This document shows positions 19,596 to 29,747 of a stretch of 64,000 nucleotides of DNA, piece by piece. The stretch lies in contig NZ_JAUSSM010000002.1 of NCBI RefSeq assembly GCF_030812315.1, positions 310,001 through 374,000 of the forward strand, written 5' to 3'. The notes beneath the pieces were generated by a model that was not told the DNA's origin, ran no database searches, and saw only the letters and a program-made list of their open reading frames with translations. This stretch comes from Arthrobacter oryzae (lineage in GTDB: Bacteria; Actinomycetota; Actinomycetes; Actinomycetales; Micrococcaceae). Both the position numbers and the translations under genes were made by a program. The first letter of the stretch is position 1; every line of letters begins with the position of its first letter.

Positions 19596-20555
19596 CTAGC
19601 CCATGATGGCTGAGCCCACGAAGGGGTCGACAGCCAGTGCGATGAAGAGCAGAGTCAGGTAGCTGATGGAGCCGTGGAAGACCTTCATGGCGCCCTTGTT
19701 GGAGACGTCGCCACCCTGGGCCCGGTTGTAGAGGGCGTGGGATTCGTACAGGAACCAGGCACCGGCCAGGACGGCAGTGACGGTGTATACCCAGCCCGCG
19801 CCGCCGGCGGGTACCAACAGCAGCGAGCACGCCACCATGGCCCAGGCGTAGAGAACCACCTGGACGGAGACAACCTTCGCGCCGGCGATGGCGCCCAGCA
19901 TCGGCACGTTGGCGTTCCGGTAATCCTCGCCGTAGCGCATGGACAGCGGCCAGTAGTGCGGCGGGGTCCACAGGAAGATCACCATGAACAGCACGATGGC
20001 GGGCCACTCCACGGTGTTGGTGACGGCGGCCCAGGCGATCAGCACCGGGAAGCACCCTGCCGCTCCGCCCCAGACAATGTTCTGCGCCGTGCGGCGCTTG
20101 AGGATCATGGTGTAGATGACCACATAGAAGACGATGGCGCCGAGGCCAAGCCAGGCCGAAAGCGGGTTGGCGCCAAACCAGAGGATGGCAATGGCGGCCG
20201 CACCCAGCAGCCACGAGAATACGAGCGCTTCGCGCGGCGTGACCTCACCGGTGACGAGGGGGCGTTTTTCCGTGCGGTGCATCAGTTTGTCGATGTCACG
20301 GTCGATGTAGCAGTTGAACGCGCCGGCGCTGCCCGCGGCGAAGGCTCCGCCGACGAGCGTTGCCAGGATCAGCCCGATGGACGGAAACCCGCGTTCGGCG
20401 TAGATCATGGTGGGCAGCGTGCTCACCAGGAGCAGCTCAATGACCCGCGGTTTCGTGAGGGCAAGGTACGCCTTGGCTTTGCGGGCTATCCCAATTTTTC
20501 CGGGGAGCCGGGAGGCGTTCAGCGGCGTATCTGTTGTGCTCACGGTGGCAGTCAC
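19596..20555 (-). CDS. ctaB: haem O synthase / protohaem IX farnesyltransferase CtaB
   Basis: CtaB (319 aa) adds a farnesyl group to haem b to give haem o, the substrate of CtaA. It is a UbiA-family membrane protein with about nine helices. The prenyl-diphosphate motif is [14 protein letters not shown] (N/Y-D-x3-D type), and further family segments are [12 protein letters not shown] and [25 protein letters not shown] (second Asp-rich region). The start shown is GTG 20555; GTG 20543 is a close alternative, and neither has a clear ribosome site. It is divergent from tkt and convergent with ctaA. Confidence 0.94.
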   Translation of the reverse strand: MTATVSTTDTPLNASRLPGKIGIARKAKAYLALTKPRVIELLLVSTLPTMIYAERGFPSIGLILATLVGGAFAAGSAGAFNCYIDRDIDKLMHRTEKRPLVTGEVTPREALVFSWLLGAAAIAILWFGANPLSAWLGLGAIVFYVVIYTMILKRRTAQNIVWGGAAGCFPVLIAWAAVTNTVEWPAIVLFMVIFLWTPPHYWPLSMRYGEDYRNANVPMLGAIAGAKVVSVQVVLYAWAMVACSLLLVPAGGAGWVYTVTAVLAGAWFLYESHALYNRAQGGDVSNKGAMKVFHGSISYLTLLFIALAVDPFVGSAIMG

Positions 20556-20983
20556 TCTGTTCTGTCTGGCTGTTCAGTCCGGCTGGTTCTCGCAGCGGCG
20601 GGGGCCCAAAGCGGGCCCGCTCCCTCCGGCGGTGGCCTCCGAATATCATACCGTGGCTCTCCGGCCACCAATGCCTCCACAATTCCGGCACGTTAACCGA
20701 TCCTCACAACCGCCGCAAGACTCGGTGATTCATATAAGAAAATTCAGTCCACTTAGTGAGATATACGCTGACCAGCCCTTGGAATGGGGCTAAGCTATCT
20801 GCAGATCAGCACGTAAGGAATGCCCATGGAATGCGCATTCCCGGAATCTCAAACGCGACTGAATGATAGATCAACGTTTCAATGGTGAACGGCTGGTACA
20901 CACCGCAGCGGCGCCATTAAGCGCGCCTCGGCTGCGGCCCGTCCGTACCACCTGCCGTCAGCACAGAGAGGGGCCCGGTTTTC
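20556..20983. other. ctaB-tkt divergent intergenic region
   Basis: This 428-base gap holds the promoters for ctaB (leftward) and the pentose phosphate operon (rightward). A GGGCCC-AAAGC-GGGCCC inverted repeat lies near 20607-20623. An AT-rich patch is at about 20728-20770 and a perfect 14-bp palindrome at 20828-20841. I see no clear -35/-10 pair, no ORF worth calling and no known RNA motif. Confidence 0.45.
20828..20841. promoter_or_regulatory. 14-bp perfect palindrome upstream of tkt
   Basis: GGAATGCGCATTCC reads the same on both strands. It lies 143 bases before the tkt start in the operon's long upstream region, and further GGAAT half-sites flank it at about 20818 and 20843. It is a candidate operator for the pentose phosphate genes; no regulator is assigned. 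Confidence 0.45.
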
Positions 20984-23110
20984 GTGCCACATTTGGAAGA
21001 GCAAGAACTGTCATGGACCAGTTTGGACCAGCGCGCCGTTGACACGGTCCGCATTTTGGCCGCGGATTCGGTCGAAAAAGTAGGGAACGGCCACCCTGGC
21101 ACCGCGATGAGTCTCGCCCCGGCTGCGTACCTTCTCTTCCAGAAGCTGATGCGCCATGACCCGAAGAACCCGGACTGGATCGGCCGCGACCGCTTCATCC
21201 TCTCCCCCGGCCACACGTCCCTGACGCTGTACATCCAGCTGTTCCTCTCCGGCTACGGCCTGGAGCTCGATGACCTGAAGGCCCTGCGCACCTGGGGCTC
21301 GCTGACACCTGGACACCCGGAGTACAAGCACACGGCCGGTGTGGAAATCACCACCGGCCCGCTGGGCCAGGGCCTTGCGTCCTCGGTCGGTTTCGCCTAC
21401 TCCCAGCGCCGCCAACGCGGCCTGTTCGACGCCGATGCTCCCGCCGGCGAGTCCCCGTTCGACCACACGATCTGGGTCATTGCCTCCGACGGCGACCTCC
21501 AGGAAGGCGTGACCTCCGAGGCTTCCTCGCTGGCCGGCCACCAGGAACTGGGCAACCTCGTGGTGGTTTACGACGAGAACCACATCTCCATCGAAGACGA
21601 CACCGACATCGCCTTCACCGAGGACGTCCTGGCGCGCTACGAGGCCTACGGCTGGCACGTCCAGCGCGTGGACTGGACCAAGACCGGTGAATACAAGGAG
21701 GACGTGCAGGAACTGTACGCCGCCCTGCTCGCCGCGAAGGCCGAGACCTCCAAGCCCTCCATCATTTCGCTGCGCACGATCATCGGCTACCCGGCCCCGA
21801 AGAAGCAGAACACCGGCAAGATCCACGGTTCCGCCCTGGGCGCCGAGGAAGTCGCCGCGCTGAAGAACGTTCTCGGCTTCGACCCCGCGAAGACGTTCGA
21901 GGTTGACCAGGACGTGCTGGCGCACGCCCGCGCCGTCGTTGACCGGGGCGCTGCGGCCCGCGCCGAATGGCAGGACTCCTTCGAAGCATGGCAGGCAGCC
22001 AACCCGGAGAACGCGTCCCTGCTCGAGCGTGTGGAAGCCCGCAAGCTTCCTGTGGAGCTCGACGGCGCCCTGCCGGTCTTCCCGGCCGGCAAGGACGTCT
22101 CCACCCGCGCAGCCTCGGGCAAGGTCCTGAACGCGATCGGCCCGGTCATGCCCGAACTCTGGGGCGGCTCGGCCGACCTCGCCGAATCGAACAACACCAC
22201 CATCGAAGGCTCCCCGTCGTTCGTGCCTGCCTCCAAGCAGACCGACGCCTGGAAGGGCAACCCCTACGGCCGGGTGCTGCACTTCGGCATCCGCGAGCAC
22301 GCCGCGGCCTCGATCGTGAACGGCATCGCCCTGCACGGCAAGACCCGTGCGTTCTCCGGCACGTTCCTGATCTTCTCCGACTACCAGCGCCCGGCCATCC
22401 GCCTCGGCGCGCTGATGGGTGTCCCGTCCCTGTATGTGTGGACGCACGACTCCATCGGCCTGGGCGAAGACGGCCCCACCCACCAGCCGGTGGAGCAGCT
22501 GGCCTCCCTGCGCGCCATCCCGGGCCTGGACGTTGTCCGCCCCGGCGACGCGAACGAGGTCTCCGCTGCCTGGAAGGTCATGCTCGAGAACCACGAGAAC
22601 CCGGCCGGCATCGTCCTGACCCGCCAGAACATCCCCACCTACGCCCGCGGCGAAGGCGAAGCAGAAGGCGACACCTTCGGTGCCGTCTCCGGCGTCGCGA
22701 AGGGCGGCTACGTCCTGGCAGAAGCGTCCACCGACGGCAAGACCGCCGAAGCCCAGGTCATCCTGATCGGCACCGGTTCCGAGGTCCAGCTGGCCGTGAA
22801 CGCCCGCGAAGCCCTCCAGGCCGAAGGCATCCCCACCCGTGTGGTGTCCATGCCGTGCGTGGAGTGGTTCAACAAGCAGGACGCCGCCTACCGCGACGCC
22901 GTCCTGCCCCCGGCCGTGAAGGCACGCGTTTCCGTCGAAGCCGGCCTGGCCCTGGGCTGGAAGGAATTCGTCGGCGACGCCGGCCGTTCCATCAGCCTCG
23001 AGCACTTCGGCGCCTCCGCCGATTACAAGCGCCTCTTCCAGGAATTCGGCATCACGACAGAAGCAGTCGCTGCCGCGGCCAAGGAATCCCTCGCCGGCCT
23101 CTCCAACTGA
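20984..23110 (+). CDS. tkt: transketolase
   Basis: This 708-aa thiamine-diphosphate enzyme moves two-carbon units between sugar phosphates in the pentose phosphate pathway. Landmarks are [17 protein letters not shown], the TPP motif starting [10 protein letters not shown] and ending YDENHIS, and the pyrimidine-domain signature with [19 protein letters not shown]. The length matches actinobacterial transketolases. The start is GTG 20984 with AGAGGGG about 11 bases upstream. It leads an operon of six genes running in pathway order through pgl. Confidence 0.96.
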   Translation: MPHLEEQELSWTSLDQRAVDTVRILAADSVEKVGNGHPGTAMSLAPAAYLLFQKLMRHDPKNPDWIGRDRFILSPGHTSLTLYIQLFLSGYGLELDDLKALRTWGSLTPGHPEYKHTAGVEITTGPLGQGLASSVGFAYSQRRQRGLFDADAPAGESPFDHTIWVIASDGDLQEGVTSEASSLAGHQELGNLVVVYDENHISIEDDTDIAFTEDVLARYEAYGWHVQRVDWTKTGEYKEDVQELYAALLAAKAETSKPSIISLRTIIGYPAPKKQNTGKIHGSALGAEEVAALKNVLGFDPAKTFEVDQDVLAHARAVVDRGAAARAEWQDSFEAWQAANPENASLLERVEARKLPVELDGALPVFPAGKDVSTRAASGKVLNAIGPVMPELWGGSADLAESNNTTIEGSPSFVPASKQTDAWKGNPYGRVLHFGIREHAAASIVNGIALHGKTRAFSGTFLIFSDYQRPAIRLGALMGVPSLYVWTHDSIGLGEDGPTHQPVEQLASLRAIPGLDVVRPGDANEVSAAWKVMLENHENPAGIVLTRQNIPTYARGEGEAEGDTFGAVSGVAKGGYVLAEASTDGKTAEAQVILIGTGSEVQLAVNAREALQAEGIPTRVVSMPCVEWFNKQDAAYRDAVLPPAVKARVSVEAGLALGWKEFVGDAGRSISLEHFGASADYKRLFQEFGITTEAVAAAAKESLAGLSN

Positions 23111-23169
23111 TCCACCCACGGTTCCGGGGGACCGAGTCCCCCGGAACCTATGACTTCAAGGAGTTTGAC

Positions 23170-24285
23170 ATGACTACCCCCACACAGCAGCTCTCCGACG
23201 CCGGCGTCTCGATCTGGCTCGATGACCTCTCCCGCGGCCGCCTGGAGACCGGCACGCTGCGCAAGCTCATCGAAGAGAAGAACGTTGTTGGTGTTACCAC
23301 CAACCCGTCCATCTTCCACGCCGCGATCACCACCGGCCACGACTACGACGCCGTCATCGCCAGGGAGGCAGCAGCCGGCGCCACCGTCGAAGAGACCGTC
23401 TTCGAAATCACCACCACCGACGTTGCCGACGCCTGCGACCTGTTCGCCCCCGTCGCCGCGGCATCCAAGGGTGTTGACGGCCGTGTTTCCATCGAGGTGG
23501 ACCCTCGCCTGGCCTGGGACACCGCCGGCACCATCGCCGAAGCCAAGCACCTGTACAAGAAGGTCGGCAAGGACAACGTCCTGATCAAGATCCCGGCAAC
23601 CCTTGAAGGCCTCGAAGCCATCACGGCCACCCTGGCCGAGGGTATCAGCGTCAACGTGACCCTGATCTTCTCGCTGGAACGCTACCGCGCCGTGATCAAC
23701 GCCTTCCAGTCCGGCCTGGAGCAGGCCAAGGGCAACGGCCACGATCTGTCCAAGATCCACTCCGTCGCGTCCTTCTTCGTCTCCCGCGTGGACGCCGAAA
23801 TCGACAAGCGCCTCAACGCCATCGGCACCGACGAAGCCAAGGCCCTCAAGGGCAAGGCCGGCCTGGCCAACGCCCGCCTGGCCTACCAGGTCTACGAGGA
23901 GCTCTTCTCCACCGAACGCTGGGCACTGCTCGCCGAGGCCGGTGCGCTTCCGCAGCGACCGCTGTGGGCCTCCACCGGCGTGAAGGACCCGGCCTACCCG
24001 GACACCCTCTACGTCACGGAACTCGTCGCCCCCGGCGTGGTCAACACCATGCCGGAGAAGACCCTGGACGCCACGTTCGACCACGGCACCGTCACGGGCG
24101 ACACCGTGACCGGCACCTACGCCGATGCCAACGCCACCCTCGACGCCCTGGAAGCGCTTGGCGTTTCCTACAACGACGTCGTGGCACTGCTTGAGTCCGA
24201 GGGCCTGGACAAGTTCGTGGCCAGCTGGAAGGAACTGCTGGGCGACGTCGAAGGCGCCCTGGCCTCTGCACGGAAGGCTTCCTAA
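23170..24285 (+). CDS. tal: transaldolase
   Basis: This 371-aa enzyme transfers a dihydroxyacetone unit in the non-oxidative pentose phosphate branch. The Schiff-base Lys is in NVLIKIPAT (about residue 140). Other family segments are [34 protein letters not shown] and [17 protein letters not shown]. It begins at ATG 23170 with an ideal AAGGAG site, 59 bases after tkt. The length is typical of the actinobacterial long-type Tal. Confidence 0.96.
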   Translation: MTTPTQQLSDAGVSIWLDDLSRGRLETGTLRKLIEEKNVVGVTTNPSIFHAAITTGHDYDAVIAREAAAGATVEETVFEITTTDVADACDLFAPVAAASKGVDGRVSIEVDPRLAWDTAGTIAEAKHLYKKVGKDNVLIKIPATLEGLEAITATLAEGISVNVTLIFSLERYRAVINAFQSGLEQAKGNGHDLSKIHSVASFFVSRVDAEIDKRLNAIGTDEAKALKGKAGLANARLAYQVYEELFSTERWALLAEAGALPQRPLWASTGVKDPAYPDTLYVTELVAPGVVNTMPEKTLDATFDHGTVTGDTVTGTYADANATLDALEALGVSYNDVVALLESEGLDKFVASWKELLGDVEGALASARKAS

Positions 24286-24291
24286 CCCATC

Positions 24292-25929
24292 ATGAGCACA
24301 CTCAGCTACGACGCCACCGGCGCAGCCCGCCAGGCCCTTGAGCAGCACCTCCCCGCCCTGCTGGAAGAACGCATTGCCACCCGGATCTTCGCGAAGGACC
24401 ATACCCTGTGGGGTCCGGACGCCGAGCAGGAATCCGCGATCCGGCTGGGCTGGGTCGAGGCGGCCACCGTCTCCCAGCCCCTGGTGAGCGACATCCTGGA
24501 ACTCCGCGACGCGCTGAAGGCCGAAGGCGTCACGCGCATCGTCCTCTGCGGGATGGGCGGCTCCTCGCTGGCGCCTGAAGTCATTGCGGGCACCGCTGGC
24601 GTCGAGCTGACTGTGCTCGACAGCACCGACCCCGAACAGGTCAGTGCCGCGCTGATGGACCGGCTTGCCGACACAGCCATCGTTGTTTCGTCCAAGTCCG
24701 GCTCCACGGTGGAGACCGATTCCCAGCGCCGGATCTTCGAGCAGGCATTCACCGATGCCGGCATCGACGCGAAGAGCCGCATCATCATCGTCACCGACCC
24801 GGGTTCGCCGCTGGACAAGGCTTCCCGGGAGGCCGGCTACCGCGCCGTCTTCAACGCCGACCCCAACGTCGGCGGCCGGTTCTCGGCGCTGACCGCCTTC
24901 GGCCTCGTCCCCTGCGGCCTAGCCGGAGTGGACATCCAGGGTTTCCTGGATGAAGCCGAGGAAGCAGCCGAGATCCTCAACGAGGACGCCCCGGAAAACA
25001 TCGGCCTTGCCCTTGGCACGGCCCTGGGCGGCACCAACCCGCTGCGCAACAAGATCGTCATCGCGGAGGACGGGTCCGGCATCGTCGGCTTCGCCGACTG
25101 GGCCGAGCAGCTCATCGCTGAATCCACGGGCAAGCTGGGCACCGGCGTACTGCCGGTCGTGGCCGGCCCGTCAGCACCGGAGGTCACCTCCGGCGCAGCC
25201 GACGTCCTGGTGGTGCGGCTGGTAGCGGCCGACGCCGACGACGTGCAGCTCGGCGAAAACGAGGTCGCCATTGCCGGTGGCCTGGCAACGCAGATGATGG
25301 TGTGGGAATTCGCGACGGCGGTGGCCGGCCGGCTGCTGGGCATCAACCCCTACGACCAGCCTGACGTCGAGGCCGCCAAGGTGGCCGCCCGCGGCCTCCT
25401 GGACGCACAGCCGGAGCCGACCCCTGCCAACTTCGTGGACGGCGCCATCGAGGTCCGAGGCGGCGACTGGCTGGGAGATGCCTCCACGGCATCTGCAGCC
25501 GTGTCCGCCTTGCTCTCGCAGCTCGCCGACGACAGCTACCTCAGCGTCCAGGCCTACTTCGACCGGCTGGCGTACGCTCCGTTCGAAGGCGTCCGCGACC
25601 AGCTCGCAGCCGCCAGCGGACGCCCGGTGACGTTTGGCTGGGGCCCGCGCTTCCTCCACTCCACCGGCCAGTTCCACAAGGGCGGACCCGCTATCGGCGT
25701 CTTCCTGCAGGTGACGGCATCGTCCGCCACGGACCTGTCCATCCCGGAGCGGCCGTTCACGTTCGGCGAGCTGATCTCGGCACAGGCCGCGGGTGACGCA
25801 CAGGTTCTCAGCGAGCATGGACGTCCGGTCCTCCGCCTGCACCTCACGGACCGCGCCGCCGGCGTCAAGCAGCTGCAGGACGTCATTTCAGCGCTTGCCG
25901 GCCAGGCAGCATCCCACACTGAAAGCTAA
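24292..25929 (+). CDS. pgi: glucose-6-phosphate isomerase
   Basis: This 545-aa enzyme interconverts glucose 6-phosphate and fructose 6-phosphate. Its SIS-domain phosphate-binding loops are CGMGGSSLAPEVIAG and VVSSKSGSTVETDSQRRIF, and later segments are NADPNVGGRFSALTAFGLVP and HSTGQFHKGGPAIGVFLQVT. This is the form that sits inside the actinobacterial tal-pgi-zwf cluster and differs from the classical E. coli sequence. It follows tal by six bases. Confidence 0.92.
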   Translation: MSTLSYDATGAARQALEQHLPALLEERIATRIFAKDHTLWGPDAEQESAIRLGWVEAATVSQPLVSDILELRDALKAEGVTRIVLCGMGGSSLAPEVIAGTAGVELTVLDSTDPEQVSAALMDRLADTAIVVSSKSGSTVETDSQRRIFEQAFTDAGIDAKSRIIIVTDPGSPLDKASREAGYRAVFNADPNVGGRFSALTAFGLVPCGLAGVDIQGFLDEAEEAAEILNEDAPENIGLALGTALGGTNPLRNKIVIAEDGSGIVGFADWAEQLIAESTGKLGTGVLPVVAGPSAPEVTSGAADVLVVRLVAADADDVQLGENEVAIAGGLATQMMVWEFATAVAGRLLGINPYDQPDVEAAKVAARGLLDAQPEPTPANFVDGAIEVRGGDWLGDASTASAAVSALLSQLADDSYLSVQAYFDRLAYAPFEGVRDQLAAASGRPVTFGWGPRFLHSTGQFHKGGPAIGVFLQVTASSATDLSIPERPFTFGELISAQAAGDAQVLSEHGRPVLRLHLTDRAAGVKQLQDVISALAGQAASHTES

Positions 25930-25944
25930 GGCACCGAAGCAACC

Positions 25945-27507
25945 ATGCCAGAAACTGAAAACGGCAGCAGGAAGTCAGCAGGGCGGGGCCGCAACCCGTT
26001 GAGGGACCCTCGGGACCGCCGGCTGAACCGCATTGCCGGCCCCTCCTCGCTGGTCCTCTTTGGGGTGACCGGCGACCTTGCCCGCAAGAAGCTCATGCCT
26101 GCCGTGTATGACCTGGCCAATCGTGGCCTGCTGCCGCCGAGCTTTGCCCTGGTGGGCTTTGGCCGGCGGCAGTGGGACAACGAGGACTTCGCCGCCGAGG
26201 TGAAGGCCTCGGTGCAGGCTTATGCCCGTACGCCGTTTGACGAGGCGGTGTGGAACCAGCTGTCCGAGGGCATCCGCTTTGTCCAGGGGGAGTTCGACGA
26301 CGACGACGCCTTTGAGCGGCTCGGCGACACGATCGATGAACTGGACGAGCAGCGCGGAACGCGCGGCAACCACGCGTTCTACCTGTCGATCCCGCCGAAG
26401 GCGTTTGAGCAGGTCTGCCGGCAGCTGTCCAAGCACGGGCTGGCGCAGGCCGAGGGTGAGAAGTGGCGCCGGGTGGTGATCGAGAAGCCGTTCGGTCATG
26501 ACCTGGAGTCGGCCCGGCAGCTGAACGACATTGTGGAGTCCGTCTTCCCGCCGGATGCCGTGTTCCGGATCGACCACTACCTGGGCAAGGAAACGGTCCA
26601 GAACATCCTGGCCCTGCGCTTTGCCAACCAGCTGTTCGAACCGCTCTGGAACGCCAATTACGTGGACCATGTCCAGATCACCATGGCCGAGGACATCGGC
26701 ACCGGCGGCCGCGCAGGCTACTACGACGGTGTGGGCGCGGCCCGCGACGTCATCCAGAACCACCTGCTCCAGCTCCTGGCCCTGACGGCCATGGAAGAGC
26801 CCATTTCCTTCAACGCGGACGACCTGCGTGCGGAGAAGGAAAAAGTCCTGGCCGCGGTCAAGCTCCCCGAGGACCTGTCCACGCATTCGGCCAGGGGCCA
26901 GTTCGCCGGCGGCTGGCAGGGCGGCGAGGAAGTGCAGGGATACCTGGAGGAAGAGGGCATTCCGGCTGACTCCACCACGGAAACCTACGCGGCCATCCGG
27001 GTGGACATCCACACCCGGCGCTGGTCCGGTGTGCCGTTCTACCTGCGGGCCGGCAAGCGCCTGGGCCGCCGGGTGACGGAAATCGCCGTGGTGTTCAAGC
27101 GCGCCCCCAACCTGCTGTTCCGCGATCACGCCGACGACGACTTCGGCCAGAACGCCGTGGTCATCCGGGTCCAGCCCGATGAGGGCGCCACGATCCGGTT
27201 CGGCTCCAAGGTCCCCGGCACACAGATGGAAGTCCGCGACGTGACCATGGACTTCGGCTACGGACACTCGTTCACCGAGTCCAGCCCGGAAGCCTACGAA
27301 CGGCTCATCCTGGACGTGCTGCTGGGCGAACCGCCGCTGTTCCCCCGGCACGCCGAAGTGGAACTGTCCTGGAAAATCCTGGACCCCTTTGAAGAATACT
27401 GGGCCGGCCTCGGCGAACAGCCCGAGCCCTACGCGCCCGGAAGCTGGGGCCCCGCCTCGGCCGACGAGCTGCTGGCCCGCGACGGACGAACCTGGAGAAG
27501 GCCATGA
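25945..27507 (+). CDS. zwf: glucose-6-phosphate dehydrogenase
   Basis: This 520-aa enzyme is the first step of the oxidative branch and makes NADPH. The nucleotide-binding GVTGDLARKKL is near residue 39, and the active site is RIDHYLGKETVQNILALRFAN. The first 28 residues are a basic leader. It is directly followed by opcA through a four-base overlap (27504-27507), and OpcA is its activator, so the pair is a functional unit. Confidence 0.96.
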   Translation: MPETENGSRKSAGRGRNPLRDPRDRRLNRIAGPSSLVLFGVTGDLARKKLMPAVYDLANRGLLPPSFALVGFGRRQWDNEDFAAEVKASVQAYARTPFDEAVWNQLSEGIRFVQGEFDDDDAFERLGDTIDELDEQRGTRGNHAFYLSIPPKAFEQVCRQLSKHGLAQAEGEKWRRVVIEKPFGHDLESARQLNDIVESVFPPDAVFRIDHYLGKETVQNILALRFANQLFEPLWNANYVDHVQITMAEDIGTGGRAGYYDGVGAARDVIQNHLLQLLALTAMEEPISFNADDLRAEKEKVLAAVKLPEDLSTHSARGQFAGGWQGGEEVQGYLEEEGIPADSTTETYAAIRVDIHTRRWSGVPFYLRAGKRLGRRVTEIAVVFKRAPNLLFRDHADDDFGQNAVVIRVQPDEGATIRFGSKVPGTQMEVRDVTMDFGYGHSFTESSPEAYERLILDVLLGEPPLFPRHAEVELSWKILDPFEEYWAGLGEQPEPYAPGSWGPASADELLARDGRTWRRP

Positions 27508-28445
27508 TCGTAGATCTTCCCGACACCACCACCTCGGCCATCTCCAAGAAGATCATGTCCCTGCGCGAGCAGGGCGGCGTGATCGCCCTGGGCCGGGTCC
27601 TGACGCTCGTGGTGGTCACCAAGTCCGGGCTGGAAGAGGAGGCCATTGAAGCGGCCAACGACGCCAGCCGGGAACACCCCTGCCGGATCATCGTCCTCGC
27701 CGACGCCGGCGCCAAGGCACCGACCCGGCTCGACGCCCAGATCCGCGTGGGCGGCGACGCCGGCGCCTCCGAAGTCATTGTGCTCCGCGGCTACGGGGAA
27801 CTGGCTGAGGAAAGCGAATCCCTGGTCGCCGCGCTGCTGCTCCCGGATGCGCCGATCGTGGCCTGGTGGCCGCACGGGGCACCGAAGAGCGCCTGCGAGA
27901 CCTCCATCGGCCGGATCGCCCACCGCCGGATCACCGACTCCGCCAACGAGGAGGACCCGCAGCGGGCACTGGACAACATCCGCAACACCTACAAAGCCGG
28001 CGACACCGACCTCGCCTGGACCCGCCTCACCAACTGGCGGATCCAGCTGGCCGCGGTCCTGGACCAGGTGGACTCCTCCCCCGTCACGGCAGTCGCCGTC
28101 GAAGGCGCCTCGGACTCCCCCAGCACCCTGCTCCTCGCAGCGTGGCTGACACTATCCCTGGACGCACCCGTCACCATCGTGGCCGACCCCGCCGGCACCG
28201 GCATCCGCCGCGTCCGGCTGAGCCGTGCCAGCGGCGACGTCCAGCTCTTCCGTCCCGGACTGTCCGTGGCCGAACTCACCCAGCCGGGCCAGCCCGCCCA
28301 GCGCATCTCGCTGCCACGCCGCAGCCTCCGCGACTGCCTCGCCGAAGAACTCCGCCGGCTCGACCCCGACGAAGTCTTCGGTGAAGTGATTACTATTGGA
28401 CTGCCCCGTACAAACCTAAGGAGTGTCCGTCCCAGTGAGCGCTGA
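27504..28445 (+). CDS. opcA: glucose-6-phosphate dehydrogenase assembly protein OpcA
   Basis: This 313-aa OpcA-family protein promotes assembly or activation of Zwf. Landmarks are NDASREHPCRIIVLAD, EVIVLRGYGELAEESESLVAALLLPDAPIVAWWPH and the C-terminal RRSLRDCLAEELRRLDPDEVF. The ATG at 27504 overlaps the zwf stop, and its own stop at 28443-28445 lies inside the pgl start region. No enzyme motif is expected, since it acts by protein contact. Confidence 0.93.
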   Translation: MIVDLPDTTTSAISKKIMSLREQGGVIALGRVLTLVVVTKSGLEEEAIEAANDASREHPCRIIVLADAGAKAPTRLDAQIRVGGDAGASEVIVLRGYGELAEESESLVAALLLPDAPIVAWWPHGAPKSACETSIGRIAHRRITDSANEEDPQRALDNIRNTYKAGDTDLAWTRLTNWRIQLAAVLDQVDSSPVTAVAVEGASDSPSTLLLAAWLTLSLDAPVTIVADPAGTGIRRVRLSRASGDVQLFRPGLSVAELTQPGQPAQRISLPRRSLRDCLAEELRRLDPDEVFGEVITIGLPRTNLRSVRPSER

Positions 28446-29253
28446 TCCCCGAGTAAGCATCCACCCTGACTCATCCGTACTGATGGCGGCCATTGCGGCG
28501 CGGCTCATCACCAAACTTGTGGATGTCCAGGACAAACACGGTGAGGCAACGGTGGTGCTGACGGGCGGCACTGTGGGCATCGGAACCCTCAAGGCGGTTG
28601 CTGATTCCGCGGCGGCGCCGGCAGTGAACTGGTCGAAGGTCAACTTCTGGTGGGGCGACGAGCGCTTCGTCGGCAGCACGGACAGCGACCGCAACACGCT
28701 CCAGGCCCACGAAGCCCTGCTGTCCCAGATCCCGGTGGACCAGGAACGGGTGCACCAGCCGGGGTCCTCGGACGACTTCGACAGCCCGGAGGAAGCTGCG
28801 GCAGACTACGCGCGACGCCTTGCCGAGGCGGCAGCCGCCGAGCACGCGGCCGACATGTCCGATGACCGTCCGGAGAACCCGGGCACACTTCCCCGGTTCG
28901 ATGTGGTGCTGCTTGGCGTAGGCCCGGATGCCCACGTGGCCTCGCTCTTCCCCGAGCAGGCCGGCATCCGCGAAAAGGAGCTCACTGTGGTGGGTGTCCG
29001 GAATTCGCCGAAGCCGCCCCCGGAACGGATTTCCCTGACCCTGCCCGCGATCAACACCGCCAGTGAAGTGTGGATGGTTGTCGCAGGCGAGGACAAGGCC
29101 GGTGCCGTTGGTCTGGCCCTGGCGGGTGCCAACCCCGTTCAGGTCCCGGCAGCAGGACCGACCGGACGCTCACGGACGCTGTGGCTTATCGACGAGAACG
29201 CCGCTGCACGCGTTCCGGAGCAGCTAGTCCGAAAAGGTCCCGCGGGCTCTTAG
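28435..29253 (+). CDS. pgl: 6-phosphogluconolactonase
   Basis: This protein (272 aa from the start chosen) hydrolyses 6-phosphogluconolactone. Family segments are VVLTGGTVGIGTLKAV, VNFWWGDERFV, DSDRNTLQAHEALL and DVVLLGVGPDAHVASLFPE with the active-site His. GTG 28435 has AAGGAG 11 bases upstream; GTG 28423 would overlap that site. The gene overlaps opcA by 11 bases, and its last 30 bases overlap the convergent rbpA gene. Confidence 0.92.
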   Translation: MSADPRVSIHPDSSVLMAAIAARLITKLVDVQDKHGEATVVLTGGTVGIGTLKAVADSAAAPAVNWSKVNFWWGDERFVGSTDSDRNTLQAHEALLSQIPVDQERVHQPGSSDDFDSPEEAAADYARRLAEAAAAEHAADMSDDRPENPGTLPRFDVVLLGVGPDAHVASLFPEQAGIREKELTVVGVRNSPKPPPERISLTLPAINTASEVWMVVAGEDKAGAVGLALAGANPVQVPAAGPTGRSRTLWLIDENAAARVPEQLVRKGPAGS

Positions 29254-29601
29254 CCGTTCCAGCGCTCCAGCCAGTACGTCTTCGGCGTCCTGGCTGGAGC
29301 GCCGTTCTTTAACGTACTCAAGGTGGCTCTTGTAGCCCTCTTCGGGATGATGTGGGAGCTCCACCGGAGACTCGTCCCGCGTTGCGGTGCCACCGCAGCG
29401 GCGGCAGTCCCACACGACCGGGATCTGGTCTTCCGGGAGCTTAATGAAAACAGGCCGCGTCTCGTGTCCCTTGGCGCACCAATAGGAAACACGAATACGC
29501 GGCAACCGCTCACCCACAAAATCATTTGGCTGGATTTTAGGGGCTGACCCCTCTGTTACACCCACGCGGGTTCCCCGAAACCCTGAAGTAGCATGCACCA
29601 T
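29224..29601 (-). CDS. rbpA: RNA polymerase-binding protein RbpA
   Basis: RbpA (125 aa) is an actinobacterial activator that binds principal sigma factors and stabilises the RNA polymerase open complex. The sequence has the N-terminal FRGTRVGVTEG, the zinc-ribbon-like core WCAKGHETRP and WDCRRCGGTA with its Cys/His pattern, and the acidic sigma-binding C-terminus. The start is ATG 29601 with AGGAG 6 bases upstream; a longer ORF to 29643 exists but has no ribosome site. Its 3' end overlaps pgl. A SigR/SigH-like promoter lies upstream at 29641-29669. Confidence 0.95.
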   Translation of the reverse strand: MVHATSGFRGTRVGVTEGSAPKIQPNDFVGERLPRIRVSYWCAKGHETRPVFIKLPEDQIPVVWDCRRCGGTATRDESPVELPHHPEEGYKSHLEYVKERRSSQDAEDVLAGALERLRARGTFSD

Positions 29602-29640
29602 CGGGAACTCCTGGCTACTCGACTGACGGACTGTTGCAAG

Positions 29641-29669
29641 CAACAGCCACAGTTTAGTTCGGAGTTCCC
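29641..29669 (-). promoter_or_regulatory. SigR/SigH-like promoter of rbpA (GGGAAC-N19-GTT)
   Basis: On the minus strand GGGAAC (29664-29669) is followed 19 bases later by GTT (29642-29644). This matches the oxidative-stress sigma consensus of Streptomyces SigR and mycobacterial SigH (GGAA-N16-20-GTT). The predicted start is about 30-35 bases before the rbpA ATG. RbpA is a known SigR target in Streptomyces, which supports the reading. Confidence 0.55.
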
Positions 29670-29747
29670 GACGGCGGCAGGGCCGTTAGTACCGGTCGTG
29701 TAAATTCCCGGGAAATTCCAGTCCGGGTGTGTTTCCGGCAGAAACTG

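Noticed and set aside
20818..20860. SigR-type promoter from the GGAAT motifs before tkt
   Set aside because: No GTT at 16-20 bases downstream; the nearest is about 28 bases away.
21011..23119. Long 702-codon ORF on the minus strand opposite tkt
   Set aside because: It is the antisense frame of a high-GC coding region; the plus-strand frame is clearly transketolase.
22033..23150. Long N-terminal extension of transaldolase (ORF from 21967)
   Set aside because: The frame upstream of 23170 is the shadow of tkt; ATG 23170 has a perfect AAGGAG site.
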